DNA from: Clostridium hydrogeniformans DSM 21757
Lineage (GTDB): Bacteria; Bacillota; Clostridia; Clostridiales; Clostridiaceae
NCBI RefSeq assembly: GCF_000686705.1
Contig: NZ_JMLJ01000003.1
Span: 434,001-498,000, forward strand
Length of the DNA: 64,000 nucleotides
Direction: 5' to 3'
The notes under the pieces were generated by a model. It saw nothing but the letters and a program-made list of their open reading frames with translations, ran no database searches and had not been told where the DNA came from. The position numbers and the translations under genes are program-made. How positions within the stretch are numbered: position 1 is the stretch's first letter; each line of letters starts with the position of its first letter. Positions 36,097 to 45,618 of this stretch are shown here, piece after piece.

Positions 36097-37275
36097 ATGC
36101 TATCTAATTTAATTATAAAAATTTTTATAAAGGATACTAATGTTTCTAATGAAAAAACTAGAACTAAATATGGCTTTTTAGCTGGTATAATTGGAATAAT
36201 AGTTAATCTTTTGCTGTTTTTCGTAAAACTTTTTGTAGGTCTAATCGTTGGAAGTATTGCTGTTACAGCAGATGCTTTTAATAATTTATCTGACGCTGCT
36301 TCTTCTTTAATAACCATATTAGGCTTCAAATTATCTACCATGCCTCCAGATAAGGAACATCCCTTTGGTCATGGAAGACTTGAATATATTTCTGCACTGA
36401 TAGTTTCTTTTATGGTTATAATAGTTGGACTTCAATTTACTAAATCCTCCATAGAGAGAATTTTAAATCCAACTGCTGTAACTTTTGAACTTATTCCTTT
36501 TATACTAATCCTTATATCTATAGTCTTTAAAATATGGCTTTCTAGATTTAATAGTGTTATAGGAAATAAAATAGATTCATCGGCCTTAAAGGCAGCTTCC
36601 TTTGATGCTTTAGGTGATGTTATAACTTCTAGCTGTGTTGCAATATCATTAATATCTTCAAAGTTTACAACCTTCCCTATAGATGGTTATATAGGAGTAA
36701 TTGTTTCTCTTATGATTCTTTACTCTGGATACACCTTAGTTAAAGATACTTTGAATCCCCTTCTTGGAGAAGCTCCTGACCCTGTTCTTGTTAAAAACAT
36801 AAAAGATGAGGTTCTAAGCTATGAACATATAATAGGGGTTCATGATTTAATAATTCATAACTATGGGCCTGGTAGGATTATGGCTTCAATCCACGCTGAA
36901 GTACCCTCTAATCTTTCTATAATAACTATCCATGAAGTAATTGATAAGGCTGAAAAAGAAGTCTCTAAAAAACTTAAATTATATCTTGTTATACACATGG
37001 ATCCTATAAATGTAGACGACAAAGAAGTTATAGAAACTGAAAATCAGCTTCTTAGAATATTAAATCAGCATACTCTTATAAAATCTATGCATGACTTTAG
37101 AGTTGTTGGAAAAGGTGAGAAAAAGAATCTAATCTTCGATGTGGTAGTTGACTCAAATAGGAAGAAAAGAACCATGAGTGATAGAGAACTTATAGAAGAA
37201 ATAACCTCCATGGTAAAGGAAATATATCCAAACTATAATTGCATAATAACTATAGATGAGGATTACCTACATTAA
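36097..37275 (+). CDS. Cation diffusion facilitator, probable manganese exporter
   Basis: A 392-residue CDF transporter with six membrane helices, a histidine-poor loop and a cytoplasmic C-terminal domain. The intramembrane metal site reads Asn62-x3-Asp66 in helix 2 (DAFNNLSDAASS) and Asp-x3-Asp in helix 5 (SFDALGDVITS). Zinc exporters carry histidine in helix 5; the Asn/Asp-Asp/Asp set is that of Mn-type CDFs such as MntE and MneP. HPFGHGRLEY between helices 2 and 3 is also family-typical. It therefore probably expels Mn2+ in exchange for protons. The start follows AAAGGAGGGC. Confidence 0.88.
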   Translation: MLSNLIIKIFIKDTNVSNEKTRTKYGFLAGIIGIIVNLLLFFVKLFVGLIVGSIAVTADAFNNLSDAASSLITILGFKLSTMPPDKEHPFGHGRLEYISALIVSFMVIIVGLQFTKSSIERILNPTAVTFELIPFILILISIVFKIWLSRFNSVIGNKIDSSALKAASFDALGDVITSSCVAISLISSKFTTFPIDGYIGVIVSLMILYSGYTLVKDTLNPLLGEAPDPVLVKNIKDEVLSYEHIIGVHDLIIHNYGPGRIMASIHAEVPSNLSIITIHEVIDKAEKEVSKKLKLYLVIHMDPINVDDKEVIETENQLLRILNQHTLIKSMHDFRVVGKGEKKNLIFDVVVDSNRKKRTMSDRELIEEITSMVKEIYPNYNCIITIDEDYLH

Positions 37276-37310
37276 AAGGCATAAAAGTTTAACTTTTATG
37301 CCTTTTCTTA
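37274..37310 (+). terminator. CDF exporter terminator
   Basis: Stem AAAAGGCATAAAAGTT (37274-37289) against AACTTTTATGCCTTTT (37291-37306), overlapping the stop codon. Confidence 0.88.
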
Positions 37311-37349
37311 TATATTTCAGTAATAAATGATTTAAACTAAATTTAGTTA

Positions 37350-37463
37350 TAGAGTTTTAATATAATCAATTAACTTATCCATTAAAAATACCATTGACTT
37401 GTCTTGATTTAGCCAGATGGATAAATTAACTTTAAAGTTAAAACCCTATATCATTATTTATAA
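37350..37463. repeat. Dispersed ~105-bp repeat, family 2, copy 2
   Basis: Related to 9711-9818 over its whole length. Here the fold is clear: GTTTTAA and TTAAAAC form the outer pair, and TTAACTTATCCAT with ATGGATAAATTAA the inner pair, around a centre with TTGACTTGTCTTGATTTAG. No coding capacity. It lies between the converging CDF exporter and LTA synthase-type genes. Confidence 0.65.
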
Positions 37464-37501
37464 AATAATTTTACTTATATACTACATTAATTTTAAGTAT
37501 A

Positions 37502-39331
37502 TTATTTTTTAAAATAATTACTCTCTAAAATCTTATTTCCAATAGAAATAGAATTTTTCATATGCTCTTCCTCTTTTTTAGAAGATGGGGTTCCAACTAT
37601 TTCCCCATAATTAAGTACGGTGAAGTTTTTCTTAGACTTTACAAGAACTTTTCCCATAGCAGTATTTTGGAACTTTTCTTCTGGTATTCCCATAACATAT
37701 GCAACAGTAGGCATCATATCAACCTGACCACCTATTATATCACGAGTTTCTCCATTAAGTTCTGGATTATATATTATAAACGGAACTTTTAAATCTTTTT
37801 CCTTCCATCTATCCTCCATACCATTTATGTTATTTAACTTATCTTGATAAAACTTGTGAACTCCAGTATGATCTCCATATATAACAAGGACTGTGTCCTT
37901 TAACATATCTCTTTCCTTAAGCATATTAATAAGATTTCCTATTTGCCTATCCACATAATTTATACTTTGAAAATAAGATCCCATTATGCTTTCATCAAAT
38001 TCTTTAGGTAAATTTAATAGTCTTTCCTTCTTTGGTACATCAAAAGGTCCATGACTAGTTAAGGTAACTGCATGTAAGAAAAATGGACTTTTTTCCTTAT
38101 CTAATTTTTCCATAACTTGTCTATAAAATGATCCATCAGAAAGCCCTGGTCCTATTTCTTCATCTATAACATAATCATTTATATCCCAAGACTTTTTAAA
38201 GCCAAAGGATCTATGATTAGGTCTCCAATTCCAATTATATGCCTTTTCTGGGTGAGTAGATATAGTATTATAACCCATGTCATTTAGCATACTCGGAAGA
38301 GAATTATAAGTATTATTAGGATACCTATATACTGTACTTCCTTCTCTTACTGGAATAACAGATGTTACAGATAGAAGATCTCCATCAGAACTTGTTCCGT
38401 TATTAACCTGCTCATATATATTATTAAAATACAAACTGTTATTTAATATTTTATTTATGTTAGGAGTAATTTCTTCTCCAAAGGCCTTATCTCCTATAAC
38501 AAAATTCTCCAAAGACTCTATTTGGAGGAATATAAGATTTTTCCCCTTTAACTTTCCTTTAAGTTCATTATCCTCTACATCTTCCTTTTTATCCTTAAAC
38601 CATTGGTCTATATTATCCTTTTCTTCACTTGTAAGATTCTTTGTTTTATTATCTGCGAATTGAAGATAAATGTCATATATATGATATCCTGCTGGGGACA
38701 TATTAGACATAGTTTGAAACTGTGCCCAACATACCTTAAAGAATAACATACTTCCTTTAGTAACATCCTTAACATCTATAAGATAATGCTCTAAATATAT
38801 AGCTCCTGTAGATAAAGAAAATATCATAACAAAAGCTAATATATTCTTTTTTATATTTTTAAAGGTTCCCTTATAAACATGACTTCTTTTAATAAAGTAC
38901 ACTATTCCTAAAATTATATCTAAAAAGAATAATATATCAATAAAATGTAAATAGCTTAAAAGAGCTTTATTAGATGGATTAAATGATGCTGGAACCATAA
39001 CTTGGCTAAAGGTTAAAAATCCACCATAGGCTCTAAAGTAAATTAAATCTCCTATAAGAAGTAAGGAAAATAACAAATTAATACTTATGTAATAAGCTAT
39101 CCTTCCCCTACCATAAAATAAAAATCCAAAACTCATAATTATTACTATAAATAATATGTGAGAAAGGGTTGGAGGTGGGGAAAAATACATTCTTGAAATA
39201 TTTAATGTAGCTGAATCCTTGCCATGAAGTAATGCAAGAAATAATAAGGATTTTAGCCATATAAATATTCCAAATAAGAAAAATAACTTATCTAGTTTTT
39301 TAAACCATTGTTTAAATTTAAAATTTCTCAT
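37502..39331 (-). CDS. LTA synthase-family membrane sulfatase-fold protein (first of two)
   Basis: 609 residues. Five N-terminal membrane helices (to about residue 190) precede an extracellular sulfatase-like domain. Its catalytic threonine lies in NNGTSSDGD, with metal ligands in QIESLENFVIG and YGDHTGVHKF and a TSHGPFDVP block. This is the layout of lipoteichoic-acid synthase LtaS and relatives, which transfer glycerol-phosphate from phosphatidylglycerol to growing polymer, or related phospho-lipid head groups. The ATG at 39331 gives MRNFKFKQW after AAGGAAGG. A paralogue lies at 52052-53923; which of them makes LTA cannot be decided from sequence. Confidence 0.88.
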   Translation of the reverse strand: MRNFKFKQWFKKLDKLFFLFGIFIWLKSLLFLALLHGKDSATLNISRMYFSPPPTLSHILFIVIIMSFGFLFYGRGRIAYYISINLLFSLLLIGDLIYFRAYGGFLTFSQVMVPASFNPSNKALLSYLHFIDILFFLDIILGIVYFIKRSHVYKGTFKNIKKNILAFVMIFSLSTGAIYLEHYLIDVKDVTKGSMLFFKVCWAQFQTMSNMSPAGYHIYDIYLQFADNKTKNLTSEEKDNIDQWFKDKKEDVEDNELKGKLKGKNLIFLQIESLENFVIGDKAFGEEITPNINKILNNSLYFNNIYEQVNNGTSSDGDLLSVTSVIPVREGSTVYRYPNNTYNSLPSMLNDMGYNTISTHPEKAYNWNWRPNHRSFGFKKSWDINDYVIDEEIGPGLSDGSFYRQVMEKLDKEKSPFFLHAVTLTSHGPFDVPKKERLLNLPKEFDESIMGSYFQSINYVDRQIGNLINMLKERDMLKDTVLVIYGDHTGVHKFYQDKLNNINGMEDRWKEKDLKVPFIIYNPELNGETRDIIGGQVDMMPTVAYVMGIPEEKFQNTAMGKVLVKSKKNFTVLNYGEIVGTPSSKKEEEHMKNSISIGNKILESNYFKK

Positions 39332-39477
39332 AAACAACCTTCCTTCATTGATTTTCACTATGAAATTATAACATATTTTTATTATCATATATAACAAACC
39401 CACTAATATTAAGAAAACTTTAATCTTTAATTATAATCTTGTAATAAGTCAATAATAATTTTACCTGAAGCCTTACA

Positions 39478-39614
39478 TTTATCTGATGGATAGAAGCTGT
39501 AACACCCCCATCCTCTAAAAGGTGTGGAATAACACAGTTGCCACAACCCTAGATGAGCTTATCTAACCTTCAGATGGTGGAAATAACATCATCTGAAGGA
39601 AGATTCCTTCTATA
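39478..39614 (-). repeat. Structured dispersed repeat, family 1, copy D (best preserved)
   Basis: Read on the minus strand: TATAGAAGGAATC, hairpin 1 CCTTCAGATG/CATCTGAAGG, TTAGATAAGCTCATCTAGGG, small hairpin GTTGTGGCAAC, long hairpin ending GGATGGGGGTGTTACAGC, then CATCAGATAAA. It gives the clearest view of the four-stem fold. It lies in the 419-base gap 39332-39750, which holds no other feature. Unlike copies A, B and E it does not abut a terminator. Confidence 0.85.
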
Positions 39615-39750
39615 CTTTATGTTCTACAAAAATATTTTTCTTACTCTAAAGAGCACCGTAAGTATAACTGGTATATATGGAAGAAATATTAGTAACTTAT
39701 AATAAATGTAAAACATATTATATATTGAGTAAGTAGAAAGGAGATATAGC

Positions 39751-40830
39751 ATGAATGATATAAAACATTTTTTCCTTGGAGGAAACACTTCTATTGGATT
39801 TTACTCTCACTTTAGATATATACTTGAACTTAAAACAGCCAAAAGAATTATATGTTTAAAAGGTGGTCCTGGTACTGGTAAATCTACTTTAATGAAAACC
39901 ATAGGAAATCATTTCTCAGAAAAAGGGTATGAAGTTGAGTTTCATCACTGCTCTTCTGATAATAATTCTATAGATGGTGTGGTAATAAAAGAACTTAAGG
40001 TTGCTATATTAGATGCCACTGCTCCTCATACAATGGATCCAGTATATCCTGGAGCTATAGATGAGGTTATAAATTTAGGAGATTGTTGGAGAGAAGAGGG
40101 TTTTTCTAAAGTTAAAAATGATATAATAGACACCTGTACCTCAATTAGTTCTAAATTTAAAAGATCATATAGATTTTTAGGAGCTGCAAGAAATATTCAT
40201 GAAGATTGGACAAATTATAACTTAAATTATAAAAATAAAGATAAAATAAATTTAATAAAAGAAAACTTGAAAAATGAAATTTTTAACAATATAAGTATTC
40301 AAGGAAGTGGAAGTGAACGCCATTTGTTCCTAACAGCATTTACGCCAAATGGTATAGTTTCTTTTAAAGAGGATCATAGAAAGTCTTATGAAAAATCTTA
40401 TGTACTAAAGGGAGCTCCTGGTACTGGTAAGACTGAAGTTTTAAAATTCTTAGGAGATGAAGCACTTAAAAGAGGGTTATATGTAGAATACTATCATGAT
40501 CCATTTATCCCTGAAAGAATTGAGAACATAGCTATTCCTACTCTTTCTTTAGCCATATTCTCAAGTAATGAAATAAACTCAATGTCCACTGAAAGTTCCA
40601 CTAAAATTAATATGGATGCTCTACTCTCCCCTTATAGTAAAGAAGATAAGGAAGAAATAGATTTTGATAAAAATCAATTTTATTTCCTAATAGGTAAGGC
40701 ACTATCTTCTATAAGAGAAGCTAAAACCCTTCATGATAAATTAGAGACCTACTATGTTCCTAATATAGACTTTCATAAGGTTCAAATCATTACAGATAAT
40801 TTAATAAAAAAAATAGAAAACTATGCTTAA
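39751..40830 (+). CDS. Tandem P-loop ATPase (PRK06851-like)
   Basis: 359 residues made of two related P-loop halves. Walker A motifs are CLKGGPGTGKSTLMK near residue 35 and VLKGAPGTGKTEVLK near residue 222. Each half has a following segment of the form EFHHCSSD or EYYHDPF. This matches a Firmicutes family of duplicated ATPases without a settled function; links to sporulation have been suggested only by distribution. Soluble. The start follows GAAAGGAGAT. Single-gene unit with a two-hairpin terminator. Confidence 0.78.
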   Translation: MNDIKHFFLGGNTSIGFYSHFRYILELKTAKRIICLKGGPGTGKSTLMKTIGNHFSEKGYEVEFHHCSSDNNSIDGVVIKELKVAILDATAPHTMDPVYPGAIDEVINLGDCWREEGFSKVKNDIIDTCTSISSKFKRSYRFLGAARNIHEDWTNYNLNYKNKDKINLIKENLKNEIFNNISIQGSGSERHLFLTAFTPNGIVSFKEDHRKSYEKSYVLKGAPGTGKTEVLKFLGDEALKRGLYVEYYHDPFIPERIENIAIPTLSLAIFSSNEINSMSTESSTKINMDALLSPYSKEDKEEIDFDKNQFYFLIGKALSSIREAKTLHDKLETYYVPNIDFHKVQIITDNLIKKIENYA

Positions 40831-40908
40831 GTAAACAGAATCTAAATCTGAGATAAGCGTTCTTGAACCATTAATTTACTATAAAAATAATAATTTATAT
40901 AATAAAAA

Positions 40909-40980
40909 GCAGTAGCTATTTTTGGTATTACAAATATCTACTGCCCTAGGAGTGAAGGAATTTTCACTCCTATTTATTTT
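40909..40980 (+). terminator. Two-hairpin terminator after the tandem ATPase gene
   Basis: A first hairpin GCAGTAG/CTACTGC (40909-40944) is followed by TAGGAGTGAA (40947-40956) against TTCACTCCTA (40963-40972) and TTTATTTT. The second is the likely terminator; the first may be a helper stem. Confidence 0.82.
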
Positions 40981-41080
40981 AAACTATATAATTTTGTTCT
41001 TGCTTTTAAACTTTTTATTATTTAATAATCACCATAGAATAGTTTATGTCATATATATTAACTTATAATATTTTCCTCTC

Positions 41081-41947
41081 TTATTTCATAGATGAAAATT
41101 CATACCCCTCTGATTTTAAATAAGCGATAACCTCTGGAAGAGCTTCTAAGCTATTCTTTCTGTGTCCAGCGTCATGCATAAGTATAACTAAGTTATCCTT
41201 ATCCTTACTTGTTTTCTTTAGGTATTGTAAAAGTTCACCTTTACTTTTATTTTTCTTCCCCTCTTCATCCCCTGTTAGTGCATTCCAATCAACACTATAC
41301 ATATCTATTTCCTTAAGTTTTTCCATAAGTTTATCTATATTTTTGTCCTTATTATGTCTTCTTGTCATCTCTCCGTTAGGCATTCTTATAAGCCTAGTTT
41401 TAAATTCACTTCCTACTGCCTCTTTGATTAAATTGTTAGTTTCATTTACTTCGTTCATGAAGGCATCAATATTGGTGTTCTCCTTAGGATAAAGTTTATA
41501 ATAGTCATGAGAATAGCTATGGTTTCCTATAGAGTGCCCTTCTTCTAATATTCTTTTTATAATTTCTTTAGAGACTTCTTGTTCCTTAATCTTTTTTCCA
41601 CATAGGAAAAAAGTGGCCTTTATATTATTTTCCTTAAGCACATCTAATACTTTAGGAGTTATATTAGTAGAAGGTCCATCATCAAAGGTTAAAAAAGCTA
41701 TCTTCTCCCCATGATTTTTATATCTTCTATGAATTATATCTTGAACTATAGATACGTCCATCCCCTCATTTGAAAACTTCTTTTCTTCTTCTTTCATTTC
41801 TTCTTTAATAATGGTTTCTTTATGATTTTCAGAGAAACTATTATGAGTCTTAACGTTGTCCTCCTTATGTTTATTACAAGAGGATAATGTTATAATATTA
41901 ATGCTTATAATTATGATTCCTAATAATATACCTAATATCTTTTTCAT
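41081..41947 (-). CDS. Polysaccharide deacetylase lipoprotein
   Basis: A 288-residue NodB-type deacetylase on the outer face of the membrane. The signal peptide MKKILGILLGIIIISINII ends in the lipobox LSSC, so Cys29 should be lipidated. A charged linker (about 30-75) leads to the catalytic domain with FLTFDDGPS (Asp-Asp), NHSYSHDYY (His ligands), MPNGEMTRR in place of the usual RxPxG, and MHDAGH. Likely substrates are peptidoglycan GlcNAc or MurNAc, or a surface glycan. Single gene. Confidence 0.88.
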   Translation of the reverse strand: MKKILGILLGIIIISINIITLSSCNKHKEDNVKTHNSFSENHKETIIKEEMKEEEKKFSNEGMDVSIVQDIIHRRYKNHGEKIAFLTFDDGPSTNITPKVLDVLKENNIKATFFLCGKKIKEQEVSKEIIKRILEEGHSIGNHSYSHDYYKLYPKENTNIDAFMNEVNETNNLIKEAVGSEFKTRLIRMPNGEMTRRHNKDKNIDKLMEKLKEIDMYSVDWNALTGDEEGKKNKSKGELLQYLKKTSKDKDNLVILMHDAGHRKNSLEALPEVIAYLKSEGYEFSSMK

Positions 41948-42222
41948 AATTTCTTCCTTTCCAGTTATATAATTTTTATGTTTCCAATTAATTATTATAT
42001 AACTATAAAAAGTAAATATATATACTTCTTTTATATTTTAAGATAAAAATAAGAAACATAATAACCATATATTTTATTATGCTTCATTGCCTTTTTTATT
42101 GTTTCCTTTAACTTTTTATTTATTCCCTATGTTACTGAGAAAATCTATATAATTAATCATATAACCCCTTATTAAAACATCCATATACACTACATTTAAA
42201 ACTATTATTGCTAATAATGACA

Positions 42223-42252
42223 TAAAAAAAAGACAAGTATATAAAACTTGTC
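42223..42252 (-). terminator. GNAT gene terminator
   Basis: Stem GACAAGT (42232-42238) against ACTTGTC (42246-42252), then TCTTTTTTTTA on the minus strand. The remainder of the 341-base gap 41948-42288 is AT-rich and shows no gene. Confidence 0.82.
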
Positions 42253-42288
42253 CTCTTTTAAAATTAAGCATATCACTTATATATTTCA

Positions 42289-42897
42289 TTACTTTAAATA
42301 AAAATTTTCATCATATTTCTTTGCCTTTTCTTTATTCAATTCTTCATCATAAATTTTAGATTCAATATATCTACCATTTACTCCTTCTAAATAGCCTTTC
42401 TTTAATTCCATTGCCATAAATGCAGGGAAATTAGCACCCCAGGCTGTTGTTATTCCAAACTCCTTCGCTTCAACAAAACCAAATCTTGGATAATAGGTAG
42501 GATGTCCAAAAAATAACATGGCACCATACCCCAGTTCTTTTGCACATTCAATAGAATACTTCATAAGTGCACTACCTATTCCTTGCTTTTGATATTCTGG
42601 TAACACACTTAATGGTCCAAAATTAATCACCTCTTTTTTTTCATTATTACATTGTAAAATATATGCTCTGCTATATATTACATGACCAACAATTTTACCA
42701 TCTATTTCTGCCACAAAATCAAGTTCTTTTATTCCATCTATTTTACGTAAGCAATGAACCATATAATGCTCTATACATCCAACTCCAAGCTTTTCAACTC
42801 TTTCCTTTCTCCAAAATGCCTCCCTTGTTAATTCTTCTACTTCCCTATAATCTTTATCTTTTTCAAGTCTTATTTTAATACTATTCAATACATTCAC
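42289..42897 (-). CDS. GNAT-family N-acetyltransferase (YhbS-like)
   Basis: 202 residues with the acetyl-CoA motif A region FGPLSVLPEYQKQGIGSALM (Q-x-x-G-I-G) followed by AKELGYGAMLFFGHPTYYPRFGFVEA, a signature of the YhbS subgroup. The acceptor is unknown. The start follows TAGGGGTGA. Single gene between terminators; no resistance-gene context. Confidence 0.88.
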   Translation of the reverse strand: MNVLNSIKIRLEKDKDYREVEELTREAFWRKERVEKLGVGCIEHYMVHCLRKIDGIKELDFVAEIDGKIVGHVIYSRAYILQCNNEKKEVINFGPLSVLPEYQKQGIGSALMKYSIECAKELGYGAMLFFGHPTYYPRFGFVEAKEFGITTAWGANFPAFMAMELKKGYLEGVNGRYIESKIYDEELNKEKAKKYDENFYLK

Positions 42898-43089
42898 CCC
42901 TAATATCTCTAACTTTTATTCTCATCTTAATTCATGTATTAACTTCACTCCATGTATTATTTACCATATAACCCTCTAATTGTATTATACATATTTTATG
43001 GCTAAAGAATCTACATAATAGTTTTAATTTTACCCTTCAAACTATTAATATATTTTTCTTCTGCAATAAAATCATATTAGTATAAAAGT

Positions 43090-43133
43090 AAAGACTTTAT
43101 TACTATGTAAACTTACACGGTAATAAAGTCTTT
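43090..43133. terminator. helD terminator
   Basis: Stem AAAGACTTTATTAC (43090-43103) against GTAATAAAGTCTTT (43120-43133), 18 bases past the helD stop. Its stem resembles the palindrome at 63110-63159 (both contain AGACTTTATTAC), perhaps by descent from a common terminator element. Confidence 0.75.
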
Positions 43134-43150
43134 GTTTCAAATATATTATT

Positions 43151-45289
43151 CTATTTAAAATTCATCTTATAATAGTATAGTCTATGAAGAGCTCTAGTAC
43201 ACATTACGTATTTAACTAAATCCTCACCTTTACTCTCTTCCTCATCTACTATTATAACTCCATCAAATTCAAGGCCTTTAGCAAAGTAGCTAGGTATTAA
43301 AACATTTCCTCCCCTATATATAATATCCTCGTTATCTAAAACCTTTATATTAATTTTCTCTTTAAGAATAGGGGCTATTTTATTTATTTGATCCTTATTT
43401 CTACATATAACTGCTAGGCTTTCTAATCCCTCTTCTTCCATATCCTCTAAGGTATTTTTTATATTCACCACTAAATCATCAATAGAGTTCACTTCTTCTT
43501 CATAAACCTTATCTCCATTTCTAACTAGTGGAACTATATTATCTCCTGTTATAAACTTATTAGCATATTCCATAATCTCCTTAGTGGATCTATAACTCTT
43601 ATTTAAGGAAAACATCTTAATACTATCCTTAGGAAATACTTTATTAAGGTTCATCATAGGAGATTCTATATCTTTCTTTATTAGTCTCTGATTTACGTCT
43701 CCAACTATGGTAAATGAACTACAGCCTGTTAAATTCTTTATAACCATAAACTGAAGTATAGAATAATCCTGAGCCTCATCTATAACTACATGCTTTAGTT
43801 CTTCCTTAACCTTTAACCCTTGAAGATTAATCTTAAGGTATAATATAGCTCCTAAATCATCATTTAATAAAATTTTATTATTATTAAATCTATTATATAT
43901 AAGCTCTACTTTTTCTCCGTCTAAATATCTTAAAGAATCTTTAGCATTTAAAACTTCCCTTAAAAGATTTCTTATTTCTATTTTTCTTCTAAAGTTTATA
44001 TTATTTTCTTCTATAACTAATTTATCCTTTGGCATTTCTTCTTTTATTTTTTTGTATTTAGCTTCTATTTCCCTAAATATATCATCTCTTCTATATCTTA
44101 TTTTATTAAAAAGTATCCTCTTTATCTTAGCACTTCTTCTAAATAGAGGCATATTCTTAAAGTCCTTATTAAACATTGATAAGATTTCTTCTTTATCCAC
44201 TAGAACTTTATTATTAAATAAAAGAGACTCCACTTTAAAATAGTTCTTATTTAAATCATCTATTAATCTATCTAAATCAGTTAAAAAGCTTTCTGACCCT
44301 TTATATTTTATCTCTTTTAAAAACTCCTCATCACCCTTTAATACCTGCTCTATTTCATAAGTAAAAGGAAGTATTTCCTTATCATCCTCTATAAATTGCA
44401 TAGCAAATTCCCTAAATGTCCTTTGCTTAACGCTATTTCCTTCTCCAAGGGATGGTAAAACACTAGCTATATACTCCATAAATATAGAGTTAGGTCCTAA
44501 TATAAGAGTTTTATCCTCTAATTGATTTCTATAATTATATAAAAGATACGCTATTCTATGAAGGGCTATAGTAGTTTTACCACTTCCAGCTACCCCGTTT
44601 ACCACAGTTATAGAAAGTCTTTCATTTCTTATTATCTCATCCTGCTCCTTTTGTATTGTCATAACAATATCTTTAAGCTTATCACTAGAATTAGAGCTTA
44701 AAACCATTTGAAGTATTTCATCTTTTACATCCACATCTGAGTCAAAAAATCCTTGAAGGTCACCCTTCTTTATTATATATTGTCTTCTCCCTTGAAGGTC
44801 TACTTCTATTTTTCCGCCAGGAGCGCTATAATAATGTTCTCCTAGGGTCCCTGCATAAAATAATGATGCAACTGGAGCTCTCCAATCTATTATTAAAGGC
44901 TCATCATAACCTTCTGGAGTTACTCCAAATCTACCTATATAGTATTTCTCTACATCTTTAAACTCTTTATCTTCAAAAGTTATTCTACCAAAGTATGGTG
45001 AATATTTTAATGTATTAAGTTCTTTTAACTTTCTATCTATGGTCTTAAAGGATTCTTCCTGAACATATCTTTCATGATCAAAGTATTCAATAACTTGATC
45101 TTCATCATCTTTATAATCCTCAATAAACTTTTTTCTATAATTTAGAATCTCATTTACCAAGGTTTTTCTTTTACTAATTCCTTTTAAAATTTCTTCATTT
45201 ATTATATTAATAGTTTCTTTTAACTTAAATTGCTCCCACTGTAGGTCATACTCACTACTATTTGCATCTAAAAATTTATCTTTATCCAT
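43151..45289 (-). CDS. helD: HelD-type RNA polymerase-recycling helicase
   Basis: 712 residues, UvrD-like superfamily 1. The N-terminal antiparallel coiled coil (about 15-95) that reaches into RNA polymerase is present, followed by YFGRITFED, IIDWRAPVASLFY and the Walker A segment VVNGVAGSGKTTIALHR. Helicase motifs continue with VIDEAQDYS and KSYRSTKEI. In Bacillus, HelD removes stalled RNA polymerase from DNA and dissociates its complexes. The N-terminal domain separates this from ordinary UvrD/PcrA. The length is slightly below the B. subtilis protein (774). Confidence 0.9.
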   Translation of the reverse strand: MDKDKFLDANSSEYDLQWEQFKLKETINIINEEILKGISKRKTLVNEILNYRKKFIEDYKDDEDQVIEYFDHERYVQEESFKTIDRKLKELNTLKYSPYFGRITFEDKEFKDVEKYYIGRFGVTPEGYDEPLIIDWRAPVASLFYAGTLGEHYYSAPGGKIEVDLQGRRQYIIKKGDLQGFFDSDVDVKDEILQMVLSSNSSDKLKDIVMTIQKEQDEIIRNERLSITVVNGVAGSGKTTIALHRIAYLLYNYRNQLEDKTLILGPNSIFMEYIASVLPSLGEGNSVKQRTFREFAMQFIEDDKEILPFTYEIEQVLKGDEEFLKEIKYKGSESFLTDLDRLIDDLNKNYFKVESLLFNNKVLVDKEEILSMFNKDFKNMPLFRRSAKIKRILFNKIRYRRDDIFREIEAKYKKIKEEMPKDKLVIEENNINFRRKIEIRNLLREVLNAKDSLRYLDGEKVELIYNRFNNNKILLNDDLGAILYLKINLQGLKVKEELKHVVIDEAQDYSILQFMVIKNLTGCSSFTIVGDVNQRLIKKDIESPMMNLNKVFPKDSIKMFSLNKSYRSTKEIMEYANKFITGDNIVPLVRNGDKVYEEEVNSIDDLVVNIKNTLEDMEEEGLESLAVICRNKDQINKIAPILKEKINIKVLDNEDIIYRGGNVLIPSYFAKGLEFDGVIIVDEEESKGEDLVKYVMCTRALHRLYYYKMNFK

Positions 45290-45436
45290 ATACCTACCTA
45301 CCTTTCTATAATGGTAATTTATATTATATCATTTTTATTTAATAAATCTAAAACCCAAACATTCATTATAATAGATATTCTATAAAAATCCTATGCTTTA
45401 ATTAAATTTTATAATTCTTATAGTGCACTTCCTTAT

Positions 45437-45617
45437 TTGCACTTTGAACCATTTTTTGTTATAATATACATATAGTAAATGTACATTATTTAATTATAAC
45501 TTATTTTTATATGATTTATTTAAAATTAAAACTATAAGTACTTCTTTAAAACTATAAATATAATTGTCTTACATATATAATAAAAAAGCTAGCATTCTAA
45601 AAGAACGCTAGCTTTTT
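45437..45617 (+). ncRNA. Candidate small RNA between helD and ftsH
   Basis: A good plus-strand promoter, TTGCAC (45437-45442), 17 bases, TATAAT (45460-45465), faces no plus-strand gene. A transcript starting near 45472 would reach the strong hairpin at 45582-45617 with a T-run, giving an RNA of about 145 nucleotides without a plausible reading frame. The region is very AT-rich, so the promoter could be fortuitous. The rest of the 329-base gap is featureless. Confidence 0.3.
45582..45617. terminator. ftsH terminator, bidirectional
   Basis: Palindrome AAAAAAGCTAGC ... GCTAGCTTTTTT directly after the ftsH stop codon; runs of six Ts follow the stem on both strands. Confidence 0.9.
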
Positions 45618-45618
45618 T

